NCBI RefSeq assembly: GCF_030269685.1
Contig: NZ_BSTT01000004.1
Location: 310,001-374,000 of the forward strand
Length of the DNA stretch: 64,000 bases
Source: Actinomycetospora sp. NBRC 106378
GTDB taxonomy: Bacteria > Actinomycetota > Actinomycetes > Mycobacteriales > Pseudonocardiaceae
Direction: 5' to 3'
The notes beneath the pieces were generated by a model that saw only the letters and a program-made list of their open reading frames with translations, searched no databases and was not told the origin of the DNA. Below are positions 32,012-39,904 of the stretch, piece after piece. Numbering within the stretch: the first letter of the stretch is position 1; every line of letters starts with the position of its first letter. The position numbers and the translations under genes were made by a program.

Positions 32012-32563
32012 ATGGGAGCCCACTCGGCCCGCCCGGCCGACACCGGCCCGATCACCGTCGCGCGCGTCGCGACCACCACGCTGGCGGTCGCCGTCACCGG
32101 CGTCGTCGGCACCGGCACCGCCCTCGCCCACGAGGACGGGTCGGGTCACGACGGGGCCGGCCACCACGGCCACGTCGAGCGGTCGGTCGACGCCACCTCC
32201 GGCCACGGCGGGAGTGCGGCCGCGGCGGCGCAGGAGGAGGCCGCCCGGGCCCGCGCGGAGGCGCAGGAGACCGTGCGGGACGCCCTCGCCGACGTCGGGA
32301 TGAGCGACAGCGACCTCGATGCGTACGGAGACGACGCCGCCGCCGACGACCACTCCGACGTCGACGATCCCGACCGCCACTCCGACGAGGGGACCGCACC
32401 GGAGGAGCACGCGGCGCCCGCCGCCACTCCCGCGCCCCCGCCGAGCCCGCCGTCGTCGCCGTCGGGACGGAGCACCGTCCAGCCGATCGCGGCGTCCGGC
32501 AACACCGGTCCGAGCTCGGACGTTCCCCCGTCGGGTGAGAGCAGGACCATCCCCATCCGCTGA
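32012..32563 (+). CDS. Secreted His/Asp-rich hypothetical protein
   Basis: This 183-residue protein has a likely signal peptide (hydrophobic stretch TTTLAVAVTGVVGTGTALA, about 23-40, ending near LAHE). After cleavage a His/Gly/Asp-rich segment follows (HEDGSGHDGAGHHGHVE), then an Ala/Glu helix, an acidic His-containing segment and a Pro-rich C-terminus. The His/Asp clusters could bind metals in the envelope (inference). No domain is recognised. It is upstream of, but probably separate from, the palindrome-controlled hydrolase. Confidence 0.65.
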   Translation: MGAHSARPADTGPITVARVATTTLAVAVTGVVGTGTALAHEDGSGHDGAGHHGHVERSVDATSGHGGSAAAAAQEEAARARAEAQETVRDALADVGMSDSDLDAYGDDAAADDHSDVDDPDRHSDEGTAPEEHAAPAATPAPPPSPPSSPSGRSTVQPIAASGNTGPSSDVPPSGESRTIPIR

Positions 32564-32565
32564 CA

Positions 32566-32583
32566 TCGATTGCGCGCAATCGA
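32566..32583. promoter_or_regulatory. Perfect 18-bp palindrome (MarR/OhrR-type operator candidate)
   Basis: TCGATTGCGCGCAATCGA is a perfect palindrome 61 bases before the alpha/beta hydrolase start. Its core ATTGCGCGCAAT resembles operators of MarR/OhrR-type repressors. No MarR gene is in the window, so the regulator would act in trans. Confidence 0.55.
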
Positions 32584-32644
32584 GGTTTCGCCTGTCGGAC
32601 GGACGGCGAGACCCGTCGTCCGCCACACGAGGAGGTCGACAGGC

Positions 32645-33484
32645 ATGGCACGCGTCCAGGTCGGAACCGAGAACGGCGCTCCGATCGAACTGCACTACAC
32701 CGACCAGGGCGCGGGGAGCCCGGTCGTCCTCATCCACGGCTGGCCGCTGTCCGGCCGATCCTGGGAGAACCAGGTCCCGGCCCTGATCGACGCGGGCCAC
32801 CGCGTCATCACCTACGACCGCCGCGGCTTCGGCGACTCCTCCCAGCCGTGGGACGGCTACGACTACGACACGTTCGCCGCGGACCTCGACACGCTGCTCA
32901 CCACGCTGGACGTCACCGGCGCCACGCTCGTCGGGTTCTCGATGGGCGGCGGCGAGGTCGCGCGGTACCTCGGCCGGTACGGCACGGCCCGCGTCGCGAG
33001 GGCCGTCTTCGCCGGCGCCGTGCCGCCGTACCTGTACAAGTCGGACGACAACCCCGACGGCGGGCTCGACGACGCCACGATCGAGCAGTTCCAGGGCGGC
33101 GTGACCGGCGACCGCATCGCGTTCCTCGAGGAGTTCACGAAGAACTTCTTCGACGCCGGGAACGGCCCGCTGGTCTCCGGGCCCAACCGCGAGTACCACC
33201 GCCACATCGCCGAGTTCGCCTCGCCGAAGGGCACGCTCGACTGCATCGCCGCCTTCGGCCGCACCGACTTCCGCGCGGACCTCGCGACGATCGACGAGTC
33301 CGGCATCCCGGTCCTGGTCATCCACGGCGACTCCGACGCGATCGTGCCGTTCGAAGTCTCCGGCAAGCGCACCGCCGCGGCGATCACGAACGCCGAGACG
33401 GTCGTGGTCGAGGGCGGACCGCACGGCTTCAACGCCACGCACGCGGAGGAGTTCAACCGCGCGCTCGTGCAGTTCGTGAGCTGA
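32645..33484 (+). CDS. Alpha/beta hydrolase, non-heme chloroperoxidase/arylesterase-like
   Basis: This 279-residue alpha/beta hydrolase has the nucleophile elbow GFSMGG (Ser near 99), an acid in HGDSD near 224 and a catalytic His in GGPHGFN near 260, plus the oxyanion segment HGWPLSGRSW. This pattern is the cofactor-free haloperoxidase (perhydrolase/esterase) group. The ATG at 32645 is preceded by GAGGTC. The palindrome upstream suggests inducible control, perhaps by peroxide or electrophiles. A strong terminator follows. Confidence 0.9.
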   Translation: MARVQVGTENGAPIELHYTDQGAGSPVVLIHGWPLSGRSWENQVPALIDAGHRVITYDRRGFGDSSQPWDGYDYDTFAADLDTLLTTLDVTGATLVGFSMGGGEVARYLGRYGTARVARAVFAGAVPPYLYKSDDNPDGGLDDATIEQFQGGVTGDRIAFLEEFTKNFFDAGNGPLVSGPNREYHRHIAEFASPKGTLDCIAAFGRTDFRADLATIDESGIPVLVIHGDSDAIVPFEVSGKRTAAAITNAETVVVEGGPHGFNATHAEEFNRALVQFVS

Positions 33485-33497
33485 TCGACGTAAATTT

Positions 33498-33532
33498 CCC
33501 GACGGCGGGTCGTGCTCCGATCCGCCGTCGGG
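33498..33532 (+). terminator. Intrinsic terminator after the alpha/beta hydrolase gene
   Basis: CCCGACGGCGG and CCGCCGTCGGG form a perfect 11-bp stem with a 13-base loop, followed by TATT. It separates the hydrolase gene from corA. Confidence 0.85.
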
Positions 33533-33545
33533 TATTCGGCCCGGC

Positions 33546-34586
33546 ATGAGCGTCGTCGACAACGCGGTGTACCGGGGCGGACGTCGCGAGGCGGAGCCCG
33601 AGACCCTGGACGGCACGCTCGGCGTGCTGCGGGACGAGGAGTCGTCCGACGGGCGCGGGCCCGCCGATTTCGCGTGGATCGGCCTGCTGCGCCCCGACGA
33701 CGACGAGATCTCGCGCGTCGCCCGCGACTTCTCGCTGCCCGAGCTCGCCGTCGAGGACGCGGTGCACGCCCACCAGCGTCCCAAGTTCGAGCGCTACGAC
33801 GACGTGGACTTCGTCGTGCTCCGCCCCGCCTGGTACGTCGACGAGGAGGAGGACGTCCAGGTCGGCGAGGTCCACCTCTTCCTCGGCACCGACTTCGTGG
33901 TCGCCGTGCGGCACGCCGAGACCCCCGACCTGGCGGACGTCCGCCGGCGGCTCGAGGACCATCCCGACCTGCTGCGCCTCGGCCCGCGCGCCGTGCTCTA
34001 CGGCATCCTCGACCGGATCGTCGACGACTACCGGCCCGTGGTGCACGAGCTGCGCCGGGACATCGACCAGATCGAGACCGAGGTGTTCGGCGGCGACCCC
34101 GACGTCTCGCGGCGCATCTACCACCTCTCCCGCGAGGTCATCGAGTTCCAACGCGCCACCGACCCGCTGCGCGCGATCCTGGGCACCCTCCTGGCCGAGA
34201 CCGAGGACGACCCGCACGCGGTGGTCCTGCACCGGGGGCTGCGCGACGTCGCCGACCACGTCGAGTCGTGCGTCGAGGCCGCCGACGGTTTCCGCCAGCT
34301 GCTCGAACGGCTGCTCACCGTCAACGCCTCGCTCGTCGGTCAGCGGCAGAACGAGGAGATGCGCCGGCTCTCCGAGACGAGCCTCGCGCAGGGCGACGAG
34401 GTCAAGAAGATCTCCAGCTGGGCGGCGATCATCTTCACCCCGTCGGTGATCGCCGGCGTCTACGGCATGAACTTCGACGACATGCCGGAGCTGCACTGGA
34501 CCCTCGGCTACCCCTTCGCGATCGGCCTCATGATCGTCGCCGCCGTGGTCCTGTACCTGATCTTCAAGAAGCGCGGCTGGCTGTAG
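33546..34586 (+). CDS. corA: CorA-family Mg2+/Co2+ transporter
   Basis: This 346-residue channel has a long cytoplasmic N-terminal domain, rich in Asp/Glu, and two C-terminal helices. The universal G-M-N motif is present after helix 1 (VYGMNFDDMPEL, near residue 303), and the basic end FKKRGWL is typical. CorA is the constitutive Mg2+ uptake route, so the organism holds at least two Mg systems in this window (with MgtA). The ATG is preceded by the terminator of the hydrolase gene, with its own promoter implied. It converges on the aminotransferase gene (4-base gap). Confidence 0.94.
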   Translation: MSVVDNAVYRGGRREAEPETLDGTLGVLRDEESSDGRGPADFAWIGLLRPDDDEISRVARDFSLPELAVEDAVHAHQRPKFERYDDVDFVVLRPAWYVDEEEDVQVGEVHLFLGTDFVVAVRHAETPDLADVRRRLEDHPDLLRLGPRAVLYGILDRIVDDYRPVVHELRRDIDQIETEVFGGDPDVSRRIYHLSREVIEFQRATDPLRAILGTLLAETEDDPHAVVLHRGLRDVADHVESCVEAADGFRQLLERLLTVNASLVGQRQNEEMRRLSETSLAQGDEVKKISSWAAIIFTPSVIAGVYGMNFDDMPELHWTLGYPFAIGLMIVAAVVLYLIFKKRGWL

Positions 34587-34590
34587 CCGG

Positions 34591-35871
34591 TCACGCGCCC
34601 GGCGCGCTCGGCACCGGCGTCCGGTCCGGCAGGGCGTCCAGCCCGGCCCGGATGCCCTCGCCCAGGAGCCGGATCTCCTCGTCGGTGACGATCAGCGGCG
34701 GGGACACCGCCACCCCCTTGCCCAGGCCCCGCACGAGGAGGCCGGCCGCGCGGGCGCCCGCCAGGACCTTGTTCGGCGCGTCGGGCACGGACGAGAGCAC
34801 CTCCGGCGTCAGCTCCACGGCGGCCAGCAGCCCGAACCCGGCGCGGACCTCGGCGACGTACGGGTGCTCGCGCAGCGGGGCCAGGGACGCCTCCAGCGCG
34901 GTCTCGAGTTCCTGCCCGCGGGGGATGAGGCGTTCCCGCTCGTAGACGTCGAGCGTGGCGAGGGCGGCGGCACAGCAGGTCGGGTGCCCGGAGTAGGTCG
35001 GGCCGTGTCGGAACGTGCGCTCGCCCGGCGTCGTCCACCAGGGCTCGGCGACCGCCGCCGACACCAGCACCCCGCCGAGCGGCAGGTAGCCGGCCGTCAC
35101 CCCCTTCGCGAAGGTGACCAGGTCGGGCTGCACGCCGAAGCGCTCGATGCCGAACCAGGTGCCCAGCCGGCCGAAGCCGCAGATCACGCTGTCGATGACC
35201 AGCAGCACGCCGTGGCGGCGGCACAGCTCGGCCACGCCCTCGACGTAGCCCGGGGCCGGGATGTGCACGCCGCCCGCGCCGGTGACCGGCTCCATGACGA
35301 AGGCGGCGATCCGCTCCGGGCCGACGTCGGCGAACACCTTCTCCACCCCGTCCAGGTCCTGCGGCGCGACGGTGTTCTCCCCGGCGAGCACGCCCCAGCC
35401 CTCGCGGTTGGCGGGGATGCCGACGATCGAGGTCCCGTAGCCGTGGGTGCCGTGGTAGCCGGTCTCGCGGGAGACGACGTGGACGCGTTGGTGCTCGCCA
35501 CGCGCCTGCCAGTAGGCGCGGGCGATCTTCACCGCCGTGTCGATGGCGTCGGCGCCGCCCGAGCCGAGGAACACCTTGGTGTCGGGGCCCGTGGGGGCGA
35601 GCGCCGCGAGCCGGTCGGCCAGCTCCAGCGCGGGGCGGTTCGCGATGTCGGCGAAGCACGAGTAGGCCTCGAGCCGGCTCATCTGCTGCATCGCCGCGTC
35701 GACGATCTCCCGGCGGCCGTGCCCGACGTTGGCGTACCAGAGGCTCGCGCACCCGTCGAGGTAGGCGCGGCCGGCCTCGTCGTACACCCAGGCGCCCTCG
35801 GCGCGGTCGACGACGAACTCGTGCTCGCGGACGGCGGCCATGTCGGAGAACGGGTGCCACAGGGATCCCAT
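34591..35871 (-). CDS. Class III PLP-dependent aminotransferase
   Basis: This 426-residue fold-type-I enzyme resembles omega-amino acid:pyruvate or acetylornithine-type transaminases. Visible are the N-terminal HPFSDM start, G-S-G-G-A-D-A-I-D-T-A-V-K for phosphate binding, D227 in VIDSVICGFGR (the usual D-E-V-x-x-G-F-G-R has Ser in place of Glu) and the PLP Lys256 (TFAKGVTAGYLPLGG). W-rich start residues are common in beta-alanine/putrescine aminotransferases. It is divergent from the GNAT gene by 45 bases. The substrate is not deducible. Confidence 0.9.
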   Translation of the reverse strand: MGSLWHPFSDMAAVREHEFVVDRAEGAWVYDEAGRAYLDGCASLWYANVGHGRREIVDAAMQQMSRLEAYSCFADIANRPALELADRLAALAPTGPDTKVFLGSGGADAIDTAVKIARAYWQARGEHQRVHVVSRETGYHGTHGYGTSIVGIPANREGWGVLAGENTVAPQDLDGVEKVFADVGPERIAAFVMEPVTGAGGVHIPAPGYVEGVAELCRRHGVLLVIDSVICGFGRLGTWFGIERFGVQPDLVTFAKGVTAGYLPLGGVLVSAAVAEPWWTTPGERTFRHGPTYSGHPTCCAAALATLDVYERERLIPRGQELETALEASLAPLREHPYVAEVRAGFGLLAAVELTPEVLSSVPDAPNKVLAGARAAGLLVRGLGKGVAVSPPLIVTDEEIRLLGEGIRAGLDALPDRTPVPSAPGA

Positions 35872-35916
35872 GTCCGCGATTCTCGCCGCCGGGGCAAGCC
35901 CCTAGCGTGTCGGGAC

Positions 35917-36384
35917 GTGGACGTCCGGCCCGTGACCGTCGAGGAGGCGGTGACGCTCGCCTTCGAACCCGAGGCCTTCGGTGAGCGGTTCGGGCTCACG
36001 CTCGTCGAGGGTTGGGACGAACCGGGCACGCTGGAACCGACCGTCGAGGCCCTCGAGGGCGGGGTCGACCCCCGGTGGCTGACGCACCTGCTCCTCGAGG
36101 GCGGCGAGGTCGTCGGGATGGGGGGCTTCACGGGTCCGCCGCGCGACGGCGAGGTGGAGGTCGGCTACCACGTCGCCCCCGCCCGCCGGGGGCGCGGCCT
36201 CGCGACGGCGGCCGTGCGCACCTGGGTGGCGCGTGCCGGACGCGCCGGGCTGGTGCGGGTCGTGGCGCGGACCGCGCCGGGGCCGAGCGCCTCCACCACC
36301 GTGCTCACGCGGTGCGGCTTCGTCCGGCAGACGGCCCGGGAGGACGAGGCGGCGACCTGGTGGTGGGTGCGCCCCCTGCCGTGA
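35917..36384 (+). CDS. GNAT-family N-acetyltransferase
   Basis: This 155-residue GNAT enzyme has the acetyl-CoA pyrophosphate loop R-R-G-R-G-L-A-T-A-A (near residue 90) after VEVGYHVAPA, and the C-terminal GFVRQ with Trp-rich end. It transfers an acetyl group from acetyl-CoA to an unknown amine; RimJ/RimL-like substrates are plausible. The start is GTG 35917 since no ATG precedes the fold. It shares a short divergent promoter region with the aminotransferase. Confidence 0.85.
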   Translation: MDVRPVTVEEAVTLAFEPEAFGERFGLTLVEGWDEPGTLEPTVEALEGGVDPRWLTHLLLEGGEVVGMGGFTGPPRDGEVEVGYHVAPARRGRGLATAAVRTWVARAGRAGLVRVVARTAPGPSASTTVLTRCGFVRQTAREDEAATWWWVRPLP

Positions 36385-36537
36385 CCGCGGCCCCGGCCGC
36401 CGCCTGAGACGCACACCCCACACGTCCGGTCGGGTCGGCGCGTGTGGCGCTGCCGCCGAACGGCTAATCCGATCGGCGACGCTCGGCACCCCGCGTTCCC
36501 GGAATGCGGCCGATGGAGGACAGTGGAGGTCGTGACG

Positions 36538-37662
36538 GTGACGACGGGTGAGGTGATCGGCCGGGTCCGGCGCGTCGCGTCCGCCCGCACCACCCGCGTC
36601 CTCGCAGGGATCGTCGTGGTCTCCGGGCTCGCCGTCGGGTGCTTCCTCATCTGGCCGACCATCGAGGCCGCGGCCGCCGCCCTCGGCGACGCGGACGCCA
36701 TGTGGGTGACCCTCGCGGTCGTCTGCGAGGCGGCCTCGATCCTGGCGTTCTCCCTGCTGCACCACCGTCTGCTGCGAGCCGCCGCCGTGCGGGTCCGGTT
36801 CCGCGCGGTCGTGATGGTGACCCTCGCGGCGAACGCCCTGCACCTCACGGTGCCCGGCGGCGCCGCGCTCTCGACGGCCTACACCTTCCGCAAGCGGCGC
36901 GCCTGGGGCGCGTCCGGGCCGGTCACCACCTGGACGATGGTCGCGGGCGGAGTGGCCGCCAGCCTGGCCCTCGCCGGGATCGCGGTCGGCTCGGCGCTGG
37001 TGGTCAACGGCCGGGCGACCACGCTCGGGCCGCAGCTGCTCCAGCTCGCCGGGGTGGTCGCGCTCGGCGCGCTCATCGTGGTCGTCAGCCGCCGGCCCGG
37101 ACTCATCACCGCCGCGGCGACCGCGGGTCTGCGCCTGGTCAACAAGGTCCGGCGGCGCCCGCGCGAGACCGGCGTCCCCGAGCTCGTCGCCCAGATCGAG
37201 GGGCTCGCGCTGATCGAGCTCGACGCCCGCGGCCGGGTCGTGGTCGGGTTCTCGGCCCTGGCGAACTGGCTCCTCGACATCGCCTGCCTCGCGGCCTGCT
37301 GCGTCGCCGTCGGGGCCAACGGGATGACCCTCTCGCTCGTCCTGGTCGCCTACGCCGCGGCCACCGCCGCCTCGAGCCTCGCGTTCCTGCCGGGTGGCCT
37401 CGGCCTCGTCGACGGTGCCCTGCTCGCGGCGCTCGTCGCGGGCGGCGTCCCGTCGCACCCCGCTCTCGCCGCGGTCCTGCTCTACCGGCTGGTGAGCTTC
37501 GTCGGCGTGGCCGCCGCGGGCTGGGGCGCCTGGTTCTGGGTGCAGACCCGCGGCAGCGTCGACGAGCACCCGCTGGACGAGCGGACCGGTCCCGACGGCG
37601 AGGTGCAGACGCTGCCGTTCCCCTCGGCCCGCACCCGCGGCGACGCGGTGGGGCCCCGCTAG
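36538..37662 (+). CDS. UPF0104/LPG-synthase-type integral membrane protein
   Basis: This 374-residue protein has about eight membrane helices and belongs to the lysylphosphatidylglycerol synthase TM/UPF0104 (AglD-like) family, with NALHLTVPGGAALSTAYTFR in the first half and FLPGGLGLVDGALLAAL near the end; the P-G-G-x-G sequence is the family hallmark. Such proteins act as lipid flippases or partners of glycosyltransferases. GTG 36538 is preferred: GGAGGT at 36525-36530 is 7 bases upstream. Its stop overlaps the convergent Hsp70-type gene (CTAG). Confidence 0.85.
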   Translation: MTTGEVIGRVRRVASARTTRVLAGIVVVSGLAVGCFLIWPTIEAAAAALGDADAMWVTLAVVCEAASILAFSLLHHRLLRAAAVRVRFRAVVMVTLAANALHLTVPGGAALSTAYTFRKRRAWGASGPVTTWTMVAGGVAASLALAGIAVGSALVVNGRATTLGPQLLQLAGVVALGALIVVVSRRPGLITAAATAGLRLVNKVRRRPRETGVPELVAQIEGLALIELDARGRVVVGFSALANWLLDIACLAACCVAVGANGMTLSLVLVAYAAATAASSLAFLPGGLGLVDGALLAALVAGGVPSHPALAAVLLYRLVSFVGVAAAGWGAWFWVQTRGSVDEHPLDERTGPDGEVQTLPFPSARTRGDAVGPR

Positions 37663-39635
37663 GACCCCGACCCCGACCCCGACCCCGGTTCCGGCGTCGG
37701 CTGGTCGGTCGGGCGAGGGTCCTCCGTCGGCTTCCACCGGCTCGTGGTGGTCGTGGTCGTCGTCGAACCGTGGTGTCCGCCGGACGAGCCACCGGACGAG
37801 CCGCCCGAGGAGCTCCCGCCGCCCGAGCCGCTCCGCGACCCGGTGCCCGTCGCACCCCCGCCGGCGGTGCCGCTGTTCCCGGCGGGTGCCGGGTCCTCGG
37901 CGACGACCGCGTTCGTCGGGACGACGACCGCCGGGACGACCTCGCTCGTGGTCGGTGCGGGCGGAACCAACGTGGCCGACACCGAGGCACCCCGGGCGTA
38001 GACGACTCCTCCGGTGGTGAGCCCCGCGACGAGGAGCACCGCGGCTCCCGTCATCACCAGGAGGCGGGTCCGCGACCGCGGGGGCGTCTCCGGCGCCCCA
38101 CCGGCGTCGGCCTCCTCCGGGGCGGACGGGCCGAGCGGGGGACGGGGCGGCGTGCGGCCGCCGGGGGTCAGGGTCGTCCGGTCGTCGGCGGCCGGAGAGC
38201 GGAACGGCGAGGAGCTGGGCCCCAGCCCGTGGTTCGGCGACGGGAAGTAGCCCGACCCCGGGCCCGTGCGGAAGGTCGGCGCCGCCGGGAGCCGGCCCGA
38301 CCCGGGGCCCGTCACGGCCTCGCCCCGGCCCGGTCGGGTCGTCCGGGTGGGTCCCGACGGGGCAGACGACGGGGCAGACGACGGGGTCGGCCCGCTCGGG
38401 CGCGTCGGGGCAGCCGGGCGGAGGTCGAGCAGCCCGGACGACGGGCCGGACGAGGCCGTCCGCCAGCTCACCTTCGAGGTGACCGCGGCCGAGGCGGCCG
38501 CGTCGGGGCCGGCCGGGACCGCCGAGGCCGACGGACGCGGGTCCGCGGTGCGCGGGGCGACGGTGAGCACGGCCCCGACCGCGATCGAGGTCTTCGGGTC
38601 GGTGTCGACGGCCACCGGCCGCCCGACCGCCTCGGACACCATCTGGGCGACCAGGGGGATGCGCGAGGACCCGCCGACGAGCAGGACCGCCTGCAGGTCC
38701 TCCGCGGTGAGCCCCGCGGACTCGACGGTCCGCATGAGCGCCCCGACGGTGTGGTCGATCGAGATGCGGATCATGGCCTCGAACTCGCGCCGGGTCAGCC
38801 GCACGTTCGTCCGCAGCGAGGGCAGCATCACCGGGATCGTGACCTCGGTGTCGGAGGAGAGCGCCTCCTTCGCCTCGACGCACTCCTGGCGCAGCCGCCG
38901 GAGGGCCGCGAGCACGTCGGGGTCCTCGGTGTCGATCTCGTCGAACGCCGCGCCGAGGCCGGCGCGGACGTGGTCGACGACGCGGTCGTCGAAGTCGACG
39001 CCGCCGAGCGTCTCGATGCCCTCTGGGCGCCCCGGCAGCTCGAAGCCGGTCGCGGCGCGCCGCACCACGGCGGCGTCGAACGTCCCGCCCCCGAGGTCGT
39101 AGACGGCGACCGGTGCCCCGACCTCGACCCGCTCCTTGGCCGCGTACGCGACGGCGGCCGCCTGGGGCTCGGAGAGGAAGGTCGTGCCGGTCAGCCCCGC
39201 GTCGCGCAGCGCGCCCGCCAGGAGCTCCCGCTTGTGGTCGCCCCAGCTCGCGGGGTGGGTGACGGCGATGGCGTCGGCCGGGCCGCCCTCCCGCTCGGCC
39301 ACCCGGTCGACGACCCAGCGGGTCAACCGGGCGGCGAGGGCCTGGGCGGTGTGCACGCCGTCGCCCACCACGAGCGGGACGTCGTCGCCGACCCGGCGCT
39401 TGAACTGGCGGACCACCCGCTCGGGCTCGGTGTGGGCGCGCCGCTCCGCGGCCTCGCCGACGAGCACGTCGCCCGCCGCGGAGAGGTGGAGTACGGACGC
39501 GACCGCCGCCGTGCGGCTGCCCAGGGCGACGATCTCGGGCTCCGACCACCCGGTGCCGGACCGCCGGGACACGGCCGCCGCGGTGTACGTCGTGCCGAGG
39601 TCGATGCCCAGGCGATAGGCACGCGGCGGGGTCAT
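37659..39635 (-). CDS. Membrane-anchored Hsp70-family protein
   Basis: This 658-residue protein has an Hsp70/actin ATPase domain (about 1-370) with GIDLGTTYT, AVYDLGGGTFD and LLVGGSSRIPLV, but no recognisable DnaK substrate-binding domain. A Pro/Ser/Thr-rich linker leads to one membrane helix (about 525-547) and an outer low-complexity tail rich in G-S-S and T, ending G-S-G-S-G-S. This layout fits actinobacterial Hsp70-like membrane proteins found next to dynamin/IniB genes. It is divergent from the ini-like operon. The start at 39635 begins at the fold; 39662 is an alternative. Confidence 0.85.
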   Translation of the reverse strand: MTPPRAYRLGIDLGTTYTAAAVSRRSGTGWSEPEIVALGSRTAAVASVLHLSAAGDVLVGEAAERRAHTEPERVVRQFKRRVGDDVPLVVGDGVHTAQALAARLTRWVVDRVAEREGGPADAIAVTHPASWGDHKRELLAGALRDAGLTGTTFLSEPQAAAVAYAAKERVEVGAPVAVYDLGGGTFDAAVVRRAATGFELPGRPEGIETLGGVDFDDRVVDHVRAGLGAAFDEIDTEDPDVLAALRRLRQECVEAKEALSSDTEVTIPVMLPSLRTNVRLTRREFEAMIRISIDHTVGALMRTVESAGLTAEDLQAVLLVGGSSRIPLVAQMVSEAVGRPVAVDTDPKTSIAVGAVLTVAPRTADPRPSASAVPAGPDAAASAAVTSKVSWRTASSGPSSGLLDLRPAAPTRPSGPTPSSAPSSAPSGPTRTTRPGRGEAVTGPGSGRLPAAPTFRTGPGSGYFPSPNHGLGPSSSPFRSPAADDRTTLTPGGRTPPRPPLGPSAPEEADAGGAPETPPRSRTRLLVMTGAAVLLVAGLTTGGVVYARGASVSATLVPPAPTTSEVVPAVVVPTNAVVAEDPAPAGNSGTAGGGATGTGSRSGSGGGSSSGGSSGGSSGGHHGSTTTTTTTSRWKPTEDPRPTDQPTPEPGSGSGSGS

Positions 39636-39704
39636 GGCAGGAGTATCGCGGCCCTGGGTCACCAGTCAGCCGGTCGGAACGCGGACTAGGGCAAATCCCC
39701 TCAT

Positions 39705-39715
39705 CCGTTCGAGTG
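39705..39715. promoter_or_regulatory. CCGTTCGAGTG half-site upstream of ini-like operon
   Basis: CGTTCGAGTG here equals half of the inverted repeat at 12674-12687 and the reverse complement of much of 45781-45791. It lies in the 269-base gap between the divergent Hsp70-type and His-rich protein genes, which otherwise shows a CCCC/GGGG hairpin near 39723-39744 and no gene. Confidence 0.3.
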
Positions 39716-39904
39716 AGCATCCCCTGTCCCCCGGTACATGGGGTGACGACACTCCCCGACGTGCTCCCCCGTCGCCGTCGGTCTCGCCCCGATGGCCCGG
39801 GGTTCGCGGGTTCCTAACGTTCCCGCCGTCCGCCGCTCCGGTCGTCGCCGACCGCCGGCCCCGACGCCCGGCGAGCGCATCGCCCCGAGAACCAGGAGAC
39901 CCCG

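Noticed and set aside
37659-39635. DnaK chaperone
   Set aside because: Only the ATPase half is Hsp70-like; there is no substrate-binding domain, and a membrane helix and low-complexity tail follow. No grpE or dnaJ is adjacent.
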